From Paenibacillus peoriae (lineage in GTDB: Bacteria; Bacillota; Bacilli; Paenibacillales; Paenibacillaceae): a stretch of DNA of 64,000 nucleotides. Positions 49,849-60,215 of the stretch are shown piece after piece. The first letter of the stretch is position 1. Each line of letters opens with the position of its first letter. Both the position numbers and the translations under genes were made by a program. The DNA lies in the NCBI RefSeq assembly GCF_022531965.1, contig NZ_CP092831.1:115001-179000 (forward strand). Direction: 5' to 3'. The notes below the pieces were generated by a model. The model ran no database searches. It saw only the letters and a list, made by a program, of their open reading frames with translations, and was not told the origin of the DNA.

Positions 49849-51228
49849 ATGACTAAGCTTAGGATTTGGGGAGGGGCGGGCGAACATGGCCGTTCCTGCT
49901 ATGTTTTTGAAGGAAAACAGCATCGCGTCATGCTGGATTGTGGCGTGAAAAAGGAAGGAACCGGACAATATCCGGTTTTCCCACCGCAGGTGGCGGAGAG
50001 ACTGACCGCTGTATTGCTGTCTCATGCACATGAGGATCATTCCATGGCACTCCCCCTACTGTACAAGTATGGATACCAGGGGGAGGTCTGGACGACCAAG
50101 GCCACTGCTGAGCAGTTAGGCTCCTATTTTCGCTCCTGGCATACTTATGTTGAATCAAGAGGAGCAGAACTACCATACGACGAACAGAACATCCAATCCA
50201 TTGCTTATCGCTATCTAGAAGATGAGGCGCCAGCAGGAGAATGGCTTGAGGCTTGTCCGAGTATGAGAATCATGTGGGGACGCAGTGGACATTTGGCTGG
50301 TGCAGTATGGTATGTGGTAGAAATGGAAGGGAAGCGGTTGTTTTTTTCTGGAGATTACAGCCGCGAATCTGAGCTTCTTGCTGCCGATGCGCCAGACTTG
50401 GGTGTTGGGGAGGGGCTGCATGACCTGCCTGAATGGAAGTCAGAGCCCAATCTAGCGGACATATCCATTATGGACAATGCGTATGGCATGGATATAGACC
50501 CGCAGCCTGTTAAGCTGGAGCGGCTGAGGGTCGAGATGGAGCGGATATTATGGTCTGGTGGCCATGTGTTGTTGCCGGTGCCTGCCTTTGGCAGAGGACA
50601 GGACTTGATTGTATGGGCTAGTGAGCAATTCCCTGAACAGGCAATGATTGTAGAGCACGACATATGGCAGGGATTGAAACAGTTAAACCGCTGGAAAGAA
50701 TGGCTGCGTCCGGAAGCTCTAGCGCGAATAAAACATGTGCTAAACAGTGACAGGGTCTTCGTGCCTCGTGATGCTGCGGAACGAGTGAGTCTGCTGGAAC
50801 AGAACCCAACGGCTATTATCATAACAAGAGACGGCATGATGGATTCCCCACAGGCGCGCTGGTACTATCAGTATCTATCGGATAACCGCAACATGGGGGA
50901 GGGTAATGATAGCGGAGAAAGAATCAGCAACAGTGTTATATTGACCGGGCATGCTCCACATGGTTCTTTTGGCAAATATCTGTTGGAACGTGTGGATCAA
51001 AATAACAGCTGTGTAGCTCGGCATTTGATTTATAAGGTGCATCAGGGATTATCAGATGTGCGGCAAATGCTGAAGGAGCTGCCTAGCAAACAGGTTGTAC
51101 TCGTTCATGCGCCGAAGCTGCAGACTGACCTGGTACGAGATGAGTTGATAAGAGAAGAAAATAGTGGATGTGAAGGTCCTTCCAGAAAAGTTCACTCTCT
51201 GGAGCCAGGCGATACACTAGAGGTTTAG
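49849..51228 (+). CDS. beta-CASP metallo-beta-lactamase-fold hydrolase
   Basis: 459-aa hydrolase of the CPSF/RNase J-like branch. Metal motifs: SHAHEDH (His59, His61, Asp63, His64), WGRSGHLAGAVWY and FFSGDYS. The beta-CASP insert has ILWSGGHVLLPVPAFGRGQDL and the late His motif KQVVLVHAPK. Such enzymes cleave RNA or phosphodiesters. No signal peptide, so cytosolic. The start is ATG 49849, two bases after the permease stop; GTG 49837 is the alternative. It is the fourth gene of an importer operon, an unusual partner, hinting that it processes the imported compound. That link is inferred. Confidence 0.82.
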   Translation: MTKLRIWGGAGEHGRSCYVFEGKQHRVMLDCGVKKEGTGQYPVFPPQVAERLTAVLLSHAHEDHSMALPLLYKYGYQGEVWTTKATAEQLGSYFRSWHTYVESRGAELPYDEQNIQSIAYRYLEDEAPAGEWLEACPSMRIMWGRSGHLAGAVWYVVEMEGKRLFFSGDYSRESELLAADAPDLGVGEGLHDLPEWKSEPNLADISIMDNAYGMDIDPQPVKLERLRVEMERILWSGGHVLLPVPAFGRGQDLIVWASEQFPEQAMIVEHDIWQGLKQLNRWKEWLRPEALARIKHVLNSDRVFVPRDAAERVSLLEQNPTAIIITRDGMMDSPQARWYYQYLSDNRNMGEGNDSGERISNSVILTGHAPHGSFGKYLLERVDQNNSCVARHLIYKVHQGLSDVRQMLKELPSKQVVLVHAPKLQTDLVRDELIREENSGCEGPSRKVHSLEPGDTLEV

Positions 51229-51242
51229 TATCACATCATCAT

Positions 51243-52403
51243 TCACTTTGTGCCCTCCTGCATCAACCGGAAGGCATCGACTTCGCCAAGTTTGGTCGAG
51301 ATAGAGCTACGTCCAGCGCTTTTGCGCAGGCGTAGTGGTGTGGCGGTACGCTTAAGCAACGCCTTGATTTCTCCAGGCCCCAGTTCCGGCCTCAGTGAAA
51401 GGAGAAGTGCGATGCTTCCGGTCACATGGGAAGTAGCCATAGAGGTACCACTCATTTCGTGATGCTTGCCATGGATCCAGGAGGATGTGATCTTTTCGCC
51501 AGGTGCGTACACGTCTACAAATTGCCCTCGGTTGCTGAAAGGTGCAATGCGTCTGTATTTGTCAGTAGCCCCCACTGAGATCGTCTGGGAATAGCGGGCG
51601 GGGTAGTCAATACTTCGGCGCTTGCCCTCGTTTCCTGAGGACGCTACAACGACGATGCCGTTATGATATGCCTTATTCACCATATCAAGTAATGCCTTGC
51701 TGCGCGACTTCATACCAAAGCTCATATTGATGATATCGACACGATTTAATACACACCAGTCGATACCAAGAATGATATCGGAGACGTAGGCGGCTCCATT
51801 ATGATCAAATGCTTTTACGGGATGAATTAAAGCTCGTGGTGCTACGCCCACCATACCTTCGTCATAGTTGGACGCCGCGATAGTTCCAGCAATATGAGTA
51901 CCATGGCCATTATCGTCATAGGGTAGCATGGTTCGGTTAAGCAAATTAATACCTCTGGCGAGAGAATGGCGAAGATCAGGATGTTGAAAATCCGCTCCTG
52001 TGTCGATCACACCGATTCTGACCCGATTCCCTGTCGAGGAAGGCCAAGCCTTGTATGCACGTACCTGTTTGACTCCCCATGGCATGGAAAGGTTCTTCTC
52101 TGCTTTTGGTATATGAGCAGTTTCAGCGTGAACCTTCATGCGGGTATCTTCTTCAACGGTAACACCGTTGTGATATTTGCCCAGCCTGTCTCCCCCTGAA
52201 AGCGGAGCGATTAAAGCACGGATTAGTCTGGCCGGTTGTACTTGCCGTAATCCCGCAAGCTCGGGTTTCAGCTTCCTGAGATAGGACAGGCATTCCCGGT
52301 ATTGGTGAGGCTTATCGAACGTGATAATCTGTTTGTTCCGTCCACTGCCGGACGGCTCCGAAATACCCTCATGCAAACGCTGCAAAAAATCCGGATAGTC
52401 CAT
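51243..52403 (-). CDS. S8 (subtilisin-like) serine protease without signal peptide
   Basis: 386-aa protease. The triad is Asp134 (GVIDTGAD), His167 (NGHGTH) and Ser321 (SGTSMAT), with oxyanion Asn258 (SSGNEG). Residues about 20-95 resemble an inhibitor I9-type propeptide. There is no signal peptide, so it is probably cytosolic, comparable to the AprX/ISP type. The start is ATG 52403 (MDYPDFLQRL), ten bases after GGGGG; a 100-codon upstream extension of the frame reads as non-coding. It is convergent with the beta-CASP gene, 14 bp apart with no terminator seen. Confidence 0.88.
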   Translation of the reverse strand: MDYPDFLQRLHEGISEPSGSGRNKQIITFDKPHQYRECLSYLRKLKPELAGLRQVQPARLIRALIAPLSGGDRLGKYHNGVTVEEDTRMKVHAETAHIPKAEKNLSMPWGVKQVRAYKAWPSSTGNRVRIGVIDTGADFQHPDLRHSLARGINLLNRTMLPYDDNGHGTHIAGTIAASNYDEGMVGVAPRALIHPVKAFDHNGAAYVSDIILGIDWCVLNRVDIINMSFGMKSRSKALLDMVNKAYHNGIVVVASSGNEGKRRSIDYPARYSQTISVGATDKYRRIAPFSNRGQFVDVYAPGEKITSSWIHGKHHEMSGTSMATSHVTGSIALLLSLRPELGPGEIKALLKRTATPLRLRKSAGRSSISTKLGEVDAFRLMQEGTK

Positions 52404-52602
52404 TTGAGACGGTCCCCCTCCGATGAGCCATGCTGAGGTATAGTATGAGCAAGCGTCAGCTGCGGCATGGGAAACCTGCCCCTTTTTTAAGTAAATAGGC
52501 CTGCTTGTCGTGTCAAAGTGGATGTGGACACATACGATACATGGAGGGCATAAGCTCTTGTGCAACAACTTTGGGGGGTTCTCCCGAAGCGGGTACAGTC
52601 GA

Positions 52603-52627
52603 AGACGGGGGGGACCCCGTCTTTTTA
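52603..52627 (+). terminator. Orphan plus-strand terminator in the S8-rpoE gap
   Basis: An 8-bp perfect GC-rich stem AGACGGGG / CCCCGTCT with tetraloop GGGA, followed by TTTT. It has no plus-strand gene in front of it; the 404-bp gap (52404-52807) holds no supported gene. It would fit the end of a short unannotated transcript or an attenuator before rpoE. Confidence 0.6.
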
Positions 52628-52807
52628 CGTGTGCCGTCTTGTTTAGGGGGATATTCCTGGAAATTATGACGATACCCATCTTTAACTTGCAATTTGCTTC
52701 CAAATAGGTTTTACTTAGTTTTGATAATGGATATGTTAGTATTGCATGTATCGTGTATGCTCTGAAACATGTTCTTGTGAATTACGTGTGAGAGGAAGTG
52801 TCCCTAG

Positions 52808-53353
52808 GTGAGTACCCCACTCAACTTGAAGATTGACCCGGAGAAAGTCCACGAGACTCCAATGGTGGACTTGGCATTTATGGTATTGAAAGCAGCCAAT
52901 ACTCCATATTATTACCGTGACCTGATGAAGGAAGTCGCCAAATTGCGCGGCTTGTCTGACGAAGAAATTAATGACGTTATTGCTCAGCTATATACTGAAA
53001 TCAACATTGACGGGCGTTTTGCCTGTGTCGGTACGAATCTGTGGGGCTTGAAACGTTGGTATCCGGTAGATAAATCCGAAGATGCCCTGACAGGCGCCAA
53101 GCGTCCTCGTATTATTAACGACGAAGACGATGACGACGAAGATGACTATCATGAAGAAGAAACATACAACTCTGATGACGACTTCGATGCAGATAGCGAA
53201 GACGAGGACGGCGAAGACGAGCTGTTCGACGGAGAAGATGATGATGATAGTGATGAAGACGTGGTTATAGACGACGAGGACCTCAGTGATGAGGAAGATT
53301 CAGAAGATGAAAATGACGATGAGTCGACGGAAGACGACGATTCACTTCGTTAG
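52808..53353 (+). CDS. rpoE: RNA polymerase delta subunit
   Basis: 181-aa protein that binds core RNA polymerase, aids recycling and suits rapid responses to initiating NTPs. The folded winged-helix-like N-domain (about 1-95; VDLAFMVLKAANTPYYYRDLMKEVAKL, NLWGLKRW) is followed by an extremely acidic tail (about 103-181) of Asp and Glu, the family hallmark. The start is GTG 52808 behind GAGAGGAAGTG. rpoE directly before pyrG is the B. subtilis order. Confidence 0.96.
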   Translation: MSTPLNLKIDPEKVHETPMVDLAFMVLKAANTPYYYRDLMKEVAKLRGLSDEEINDVIAQLYTEINIDGRFACVGTNLWGLKRWYPVDKSEDALTGAKRPRIINDEDDDDEDDYHEEETYNSDDDFDADSEDEDGEDELFDGEDDDDSDEDVVIDDEDLSDEEDSEDENDDESTEDDDSLR

Positions 53354-53364
53354 GAACAGGCTGC

Positions 53365-53392
53365 AAGGGGAGATGCGTTCTCCCCTTTTTCA
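53365..53392 (+). terminator. rpoE terminator
   Basis: Stem AAGGGGAGA / TCTCCCCTT with loop TGCGT, followed by a T-run. Confidence 0.85.
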
Positions 53393-53485
53393 TGACCGTT
53401 TTATTGAAAACCTCTTCTGATTTAAAGCTTTCAGGTGGATTCTCTCCAATCTGGTTCAATGGACAAATTAACACATATAACTTCC

Positions 53486-53600
53486 TTGACAGCGGATTGG
53501 ACACGGGGTAAACTATTGCTTGGGCTTATGATTGATTCACTTATATGTTTGCTTTTTTTATAAAAGTGCCCCGTACTACGGGAGTGCTTTTTTGTTTTTT
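53486..53600 (+). promoter_or_regulatory. pyrG promoter and CTP-responsive attenuator leader
   Basis: TTGACA (53486-53491), 17 bp, TAAACT (53509-53514). Transcription should start at 53522 with GGGCTT, the same kind of start as the B. subtilis pyrG leader (GGGC). A hairpin AAAGTGCCCCGTA / TACGGGAGTGCTTT with one bulge and a T-run lies at about 53562-53596. In B. subtilis low CTP causes extra G residues at the 5' end, which pair with the pyrimidine-rich 5' arm and stop termination. The elements seen fit that mechanism; the mechanism itself is inferred. Confidence 0.75.
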
Positions 53601-53752
53601 ATAGGGGTGTTTTCACTCATGAAAGAAGGCTAAGGGCGGCGGACATGGAAAATGATTCCGCTGCCTTCTTCATGGATGATAATCCGTGCAAACGGGTTAC
53701 GATAACATCATAATGTCGCCTGAATTTTGCATCTTATCTAGGAGGGTTTTGA

Positions 53753-55357
<1,605 letters not shown>

Positions 55358-55370
55358 TGCTACGGCTTGA

Positions 55371-55398
55371 AAGACCTCCTACGGGAGGTCTTTTTTTA
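55371..55398 (+). terminator. pyrG terminator
   Basis: A 9-bp stem AAGACCTCC / GGAGGTCTT with loop TACG and seven T residues. Confidence 0.9.
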
Positions 55399-55446
55399 TC
55401 CCATGCTTCCTGATTATGAAAGAATATTCCACAATTATGTATTAGA

Positions 55447-55476
55447 GAAGGATTTTCTTTTTGCAGGAGCGAATAT
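55447..55476 (+). promoter_or_regulatory. sigma-H promoter of spo0F
   Basis: GAAGGATTT (55447-55455), 12 bases, then AGCGAATAT (55468-55476). Every defined position of the sigma-H consensus (RnAGGAWWW - N11-12 - RnnGAATWW) matches. spo0F of B. subtilis is known to have a sigma-H promoter. No Spo0A box was seen close by. Confidence 0.82.
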
Positions 55477-55570
55477 AGTTTTAGGTATGGGACGGATATT
55501 GTACGTCATCGGACGCTGTTATGGCAATAGCTGCATGATCCTCGTTTTAAGATCTTAGGAGGTTAAAACA

Positions 55571-55939
55571 TTGGAAAAGAAGAAAGTATTAATCGTCGAT
55601 GACCAGAATGGAATACGGATTTTACTGATGGAAGTGTTCGGAAGTGAGGGTTATGAGACCTTTCAGGCGGCGAACGGGAAAATTGCACTTGAAATTGTTG
55701 AGAAGGAACCACCTGATCTGGTTCTGCTCGATATGAAAATTCCAGGTATGGACGGACTCGAAATTCTGAAACATCTAAAAACCATGAATCCCGATATCAA
55801 GGTTATTATGATGACAGCATATGGAGAACTGGACATGATTAAAGAGGCGACGGAGCTAGGTGCGCTAATGCATTTTACCAAGCCCTTTGATATTGACGAA
55901 ATGCGGATTGCTGTGAACAAACAACTCAGAGGTGACTAG
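55571..55939 (+). CDS. spo0F: Sporulation phosphorelay protein Spo0F
   Basis: 122-aa single receiver domain that takes phosphate from sporulation kinases and passes it to Spo0B. Asp10/Asp11, phosphoacceptor Asp54 ([11 protein letters not shown]), Thr82 and Lys104 (TKPFDI) are all in place, and the sequence is close to B. subtilis Spo0F throughout. The start is TTG 55571 behind GGAGG. It has its own sigma-H promoter. The kinase at 13.8-16.1 kb is a plausible donor. Confidence 0.96.
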   Translation: MEKKKVLIVDDQNGIRILLMEVFGSEGYETFQAANGKIALEIVEKEPPDLVLLDMKIPGMDGLEILKHLKTMNPDIKVIMMTAYGELDMIKEATELGALMHFTKPFDIDEMRIAVNKQLRGD

Positions 55940-55957
55940 GTGAGTCACGGTGGTTGA

Positions 55958-55987
55958 GAACTCTGTTAACACAGCAGGGTTTTTTGT
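55958..55987 (+). terminator. spo0F terminator
   Basis: Stem AACTCTG / CAGGGTT with one G-T pair and an inner CTGTTAACACAG element, then TTTTTTG. Confidence 0.75.
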
Positions 55988-56110
55988 TTGTGATTATGGG
56001 AAATACTGAAAGTAAATCCTCTCCTTATACAATTCTATCGAAAAACGGCGTCCTGAGCGTGATTTTTGTATGTGTTGATATGCAAAAGCTTGTTTAGTAT
56101 TTAACATGGG

Positions 56111-56122
56111 TTGTGGTATAAT
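56111..56122 (+). promoter_or_regulatory. Extended -10 promoter of fba
   Basis: TGGTATAAT (56114-56122), a TGn-TATAAT extended -10 about 66 bases before fba. No well-spaced -35 is visible. Confidence 0.55.
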
Positions 56123-56187
56123 AAGCCCGTATGTGATGTCGGCTAAAAATATAGACAAACCCAAACACCTTTAGGAGGACTGTAACC

Positions 56188-57042
56188 ATGCCATTGGTAT
56201 CTATGAAAGACATGTTGAACAAAGCACTCGAAGGAAAATACGCAGTAGGTCAATACAACATTAATAACCTGGAGTGGACTCAAGCTATTTTGGGCGCTGC
56301 TGAAGAAGAAAAATCCCCAGTAATCTTGGGTGTTTCTGAAGGCGCAGCACGTCACATGGGCGGATTCTACACTGTAGTTAAAATGGTAGAAGGTCTTATT
56401 CATGACATGAAAATCACCGTTCCGGTTGCGATCCATTTGGACCACGGTTCCAGCTTTGAAAAATGTAAAGAAGCTATCGACGCTGGGTTCACATCCGTTA
56501 TGATTGACGATTCCCACAGCCCAATCGACACAAACATTGCTACAACGAAAAAAGTGGTTGAATATGCTCATTCCAAAGGCGTTTCTGTTGAAGCTGAAGT
56601 TGGAATGGTTGGCGGTCAAGAGGATGATGTTGTCGGCGACGTAATGTACGCTAAGTTGGACGACTGTCTGCGTATCGTTAACGAAACAGGTATCGATACA
56701 CTGGCACCTGCACTGGGTTCCGTACACGGACCATACAAAGGCGAGCCAAACCTCGGATTCAAAGAAATGGAAGAGATCTGCAATGCAATCAAACTTCCAC
56801 TCGTTCTGCACGGTGGTACTGGCATCCCAACACATGACATTAAAAAAGCAATCTCCTTGGGAACTTCCAAAATCAATGTAAACACTGAGAACCAAATCGT
56901 ATTTGCGAAAGTGGTTCGTGAAGTGCTTGCTGAGAAACCGGATGCTTATGACCCACGTACATTCATCGCTCCAGGTCGTGAAGCGATTAAACAAACCGTT
57001 ATCGGTAAAATTCGTGAGTTCGGTTCCAACAACAAAGCGTAA
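56188..57042 (+). CDS. fbaA: Fructose-bisphosphate aldolase, class II
   Basis: 284-aa zinc enzyme of glycolysis and gluconeogenesis. Zinc ligands are expected in HLDHGSSFE and [10 protein letters not shown] and at the KGEPNLGF region's His; the phosphate-binding GGTGI and NVNTENQ segments are present. Length is normal. The start ATG follows TTAGGAGGA. Strong codon bias suggests high expression. It lies between spo0F and murA as in B. subtilis. Confidence 0.96.
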   Translation: MPLVSMKDMLNKALEGKYAVGQYNINNLEWTQAILGAAEEEKSPVILGVSEGAARHMGGFYTVVKMVEGLIHDMKITVPVAIHLDHGSSFEKCKEAIDAGFTSVMIDDSHSPIDTNIATTKKVVEYAHSKGVSVEAEVGMVGGQEDDVVGDVMYAKLDDCLRIVNETGIDTLAPALGSVHGPYKGEPNLGFKEMEEICNAIKLPLVLHGGTGIPTHDIKKAISLGTSKINVNTENQIVFAKVVREVLAEKPDAYDPRTFIAPGREAIKQTVIGKIREFGSNNKA

Positions 57043-57152
57043 TAATAAGTTAAACTGGTCGTGCGTCTGCACAGGCTAGATGTATTTCTTAGTTGTAGCT
57101 GTAGTTCTGCTGCACAAAATACTTAAATCTGTACAGTTGAATAGTTTGGTAT

Positions 57153-57190
57153 GGAAAGCACACCGCTTAGCCGGTGTCTTTCCATTTTCA
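57153..57190 (+). terminator. fba terminator
   Basis: Hairpin GGAAAG-C-ACACCG / CGGTGT-CTTTCC with a bulge, followed by ATTTTC. It is moderate in T content. Confidence 0.7.
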
Positions 57191-57268
57191 CCACTAAAAA
57201 AGTTAAAAATTTTGATTTGAGATTATTGTTTGACCGACTGCAAAACACGTAGGGGGACCCTCAAGCTT

Positions 57269-58522
57269 ATGGAAAAATTGATGATCACCGGTGGACGGCC
57301 GCTTCAGGGTACAGTTTCCATCAGCGGTGCCAAAAACAGTGCCATCGCCTTGATTCCCGCAGCCATTCTGGCAGAGTCGGAAGTCATTTTGGACAATTTG
57401 CCACTGTTAAGTGATGTGGCGGTGTATTCCGAGATACTGGAGGAACTTGGTGCAACGGTTGCCTGGGAAGGTAGCCAGATGAAAATAGATCCATCCTCTA
57501 TTAAATCCATTCCTATGCCGAATGGGCCTGTTAAGAAATTACGAGCCTCTTATTATATGATGGGAGCCATGCTGGGCAGATTCAAGGAAGCGATCATCGG
57601 TTTGCCAGGAGGGTGCAATTTCGAACCCCGGCCCATTGATCAGCATATCAAAGGTTTTGAAGCGCTGGGTGCCACGGTTACGAACGAGCACGGCGCTATT
57701 CATTTGCACGCCAAAGAACTGCGCGGAACCAAGATTTACTTGGATGTTAGCAGCGTAGGCGCTACCATTAATATTATGCTGGCGGCAGCACGTGCCAAAG
57801 GCGCCACAATTATCGAAAATGCGGCTAAAGAGCCTGAGATTATAGATGTAGCAACCCTTTTAAACTCTATGGGGGCCATTATTAAAGGCGCCGGTACGGA
57901 GACGATTCGAATTGAAGGTGTGTCGGAGCTACATGGCTGCCGTCATTCCATCATACCTGACCGTATACAAGCGGGCACATACATGATTGCTGCTGCGGCA
58001 ACCCGTGGAAATGTATTGATTGACAACGTAATCCCCAAACATATGGAGGCTCTCACTGCAAAAATGCAGGAAATGGGCATCGGTATCGAGGAATATGATG
58101 AAAGTATTCGCGTACTGGGTGCACCTTCTTATGAACATGTCGACGTTAAAGCCTTGATATACCCTGGATTTGCCACAGATTTACAATCTCCCATGACCAG
58201 CTTGCTTACCCAAGCGCAGGGTGTCAGTGTATTGAGCGATTTTGTGTACAGCAGTCGTTTTAAGCACGTCCCTGAGCTGGTGCGTATGGGGGCTAAAATT
58301 CGCGTAGAAGGTCGGTCTGCCATTATAGAGGGTGGTCGATTGAATGCAGCTAAAGTAAAAGCGGCAGATCTGCGCGCCGGAGCGGCCCTTGTCATTGCTG
58401 GACTTACAGTAAGCGAAGGCGTAACCGAGGTGACGGGTGTCGAGTACATTGACCGTGGTTATGATCACCTTGTCTCTAACCTGCGTCTTTTGGGCGCGGA
58501 TGTATGGCGGCAGACTGAATAA
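57269..58522 (+). CDS. murA: UDP-N-acetylglucosamine 1-carboxyvinyltransferase
   Basis: First committed step of peptidoglycan precursor synthesis: adds enolpyruvate from PEP to UDP-GlcNAc. The 417-aa protein has Cys116 in [13 protein letters not shown], the residue attacked by fosfomycin, and the two inverted alpha/beta domains. The start is ATG 57269 (MEKLMITGG) behind AGGGGG. Its position next to rho and fba corresponds to the murAB/murZ paralogue of B. subtilis rather than murAA, so a second copy elsewhere is expected. Confidence 0.94.
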   Translation: MEKLMITGGRPLQGTVSISGAKNSAIALIPAAILAESEVILDNLPLLSDVAVYSEILEELGATVAWEGSQMKIDPSSIKSIPMPNGPVKKLRASYYMMGAMLGRFKEAIIGLPGGCNFEPRPIDQHIKGFEALGATVTNEHGAIHLHAKELRGTKIYLDVSSVGATINIMLAAARAKGATIIENAAKEPEIIDVATLLNSMGAIIKGAGTETIRIEGVSELHGCRHSIIPDRIQAGTYMIAAAATRGNVLIDNVIPKHMEALTAKMQEMGIGIEEYDESIRVLGAPSYEHVDVKALIYPGFATDLQSPMTSLLTQAQGVSVLSDFVYSSRFKHVPELVRMGAKIRVEGRSAIIEGGRLNAAKVKAADLRAGAALVIAGLTVSEGVTEVTGVEYIDRGYDHLVSNLRLLGADVWRQTE

Positions 58523-58781
58523 TTAAGCCGTGCAATTTTTTCGAACTCCCGGAACGAAAGCGATAGAACGGGCAACACCTGTGCAGCCGCTGCTTGATAA
58601 AAGATTGTGGTTCATACCTAACAATCAATTATCGGAAAACCGGAATAATTCGGTATAATCCAGGCAGATGGCTGCATAACTTTATTTGTTTTGGTTAAAA
58701 TTATGTTAATGGTGTTTATGATATCATTGTCTATCATTTAGATGTATGAATGGACTTAATAATTGAATAGGTGGTTATTAT

Positions 58782-60119
58782 ATGGATCTGCAAATTTCCG
58801 ATCTGGAAGAAATGAAGCTGACCGACCTGTACAAGCTGGCCAAGCAATACCAGATCCCGTACTACGGAACGCTCAAGAAGAAAGAACTAATTTTCGCTAT
58901 CCTGCGTGCACAAGCTGAGAAGAGCGGATTGATGTTTATGCAAGGGGTTCTGGAAATCCTTCCTGAAGGTTACGGCTTTCTGAGGCCGATCAATTATCTC
59001 CCGAGTACCGAAGATATTTACATCTCTGCTTCACAAATCCGCAAGTTTGACTTGAGAACAGGCGATCTTGTTTCCGGTAAGTGCCGAACGCCAAAAGAGA
59101 ATGAACGATATTTTGGATTGCTTCAAGTTAACGCCGTCAATGGAAGAAGTCCTGAGCAAGCTGCTGAGCGGCTACACTTTCCTGCACTGACTCCACTGTA
59201 TCCGCAAACCAAATTAGTCCTTGAAACTTCCCCCAACCATTTGTCTACGAGAATTATGGATGTACTGGCCCCTGTCGGACTTGGACAGCGCGGACTCATT
59301 GTAGCACCTCCCAAAGCTGGGAAGACGCTTCTCCTCAAAGAAATTGCCAATAGCATTTCTACCAACAATCCCGAGATCGAGCTTTTTGTCTTGTTGATTG
59401 ATGAACGCCCTGAAGAAGTGACCGATATGCAGCGTTCTGTTAAAGGTGAAGTTGTGGCCTCTACATTTGACGAACTTCCTGAAAATCACATCAAAGTGGC
59501 AGAACTCGTGTTGGAGCGTGCGCTACGTCTCGTAGAACATAAAAAGGATGTTGTCATCCTGTTGGATAGCATCACGCGTTTGGCTCGTGCGTACAATCTC
59601 GTTATTCCTCCTTCTGGTCGTACTTTGAGTGGGGGTATTGATCCGGCGGCATTTCACCGTCCAAAACGCTTTTTTGGTGCGGCTCGGAATGTGGAGGAAG
59701 GCGGTAGCTTGACGATTCTTGCTACAGCTCTGATTGATACAGGATCACGCATGGACGATATCATTTATGAAGAGTTTAAAGGTACAGGCAACATGGAGTT
59801 GCATTTGGACCGCAAGCTGGCAGAACGTCGTATCTTCCCTGCGATTGATATTCGTCGTTCCGGCACACGCCGTGAGGAAGTGTTGTTGAACAAGGAAGAA
59901 TTGGATACGATCTGGGCCATTCGTAAAAATATGACGGAAAGCCATGATTTTGTGGAAGGCTTCCTCAAAAAGCTGCGTAATAGCAAGACTAATGCTGAAT
60001 TTCTGGCTTCGTTTGATTTGGCGGCACCTTCTTCCGGTGGCTCGCAAAGCAGTTCTGGTGGGCAACAACGGAGAACTACGCGTTCTACCACAGCCTCAGT
60101 CCCGGCCTCAACCAACTAA
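58782..60119 (+). CDS. rho: Transcription termination factor Rho
   Basis: 445-aa hexameric RNA-dependent ATPase. The N-terminal Rho_N domain (about 1-45: [31 protein letters not shown]), the RNA-binding CSD (about 52-125; GYGFLRP), then the ATPase core with APPKAGKT and the Walker [17 protein letters not shown]. The C-terminal 30 residues are a Ser/Thr/Gly-rich tail that varies between species. The start ATG follows AGGTGG. A TATAAT lies at 58654-58659 in the upstream 259-bp gap. Confidence 0.96.
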   Translation: MDLQISDLEEMKLTDLYKLAKQYQIPYYGTLKKKELIFAILRAQAEKSGLMFMQGVLEILPEGYGFLRPINYLPSTEDIYISASQIRKFDLRTGDLVSGKCRTPKENERYFGLLQVNAVNGRSPEQAAERLHFPALTPLYPQTKLVLETSPNHLSTRIMDVLAPVGLGQRGLIVAPPKAGKTLLLKEIANSISTNNPEIELFVLLIDERPEEVTDMQRSVKGEVVASTFDELPENHIKVAELVLERALRLVEHKKDVVILLDSITRLARAYNLVIPPSGRTLSGGIDPAAFHRPKRFFGAARNVEEGGSLTILATALIDTGSRMDDIIYEEFKGTGNMELHLDRKLAERRIFPAIDIRRSGTRREEVLLNKEELDTIWAIRKNMTESHDFVEGFLKKLRNSKTNAEFLASFDLAAPSSGGSQSSSGGQQRRTTRSTTASVPASTN

Positions 60120-60215
60120 AACCCATTCATGTATTTTATCTGTTCCGTAAGTACACAGTCGTTATCATTCATTTTGTTAATGGCGTAGGCTTAACGGAGC
60201 GAAAGGAGCTCCAAA

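Noticed and set aside
52404-52703. 100-codon N-terminal extension of the subtilase
   Set aside because: Good ribosome site at the internal ATG 52403; the extension is Cys/Pro/Arg-rich, crosses a GC-rich hairpin and gives no signal peptide.
52510-52707. 65-codon plus-strand frame in the gap before rpoE
   Set aside because: It runs through the terminator hairpin and has no recognisable features.
56143-57072. 309-codon frame antisense to fba
   Set aside because: Same cause; it covers a highly expressed gene and its own promoter region and has a Phe/Cys-rich, non-protein-like composition.
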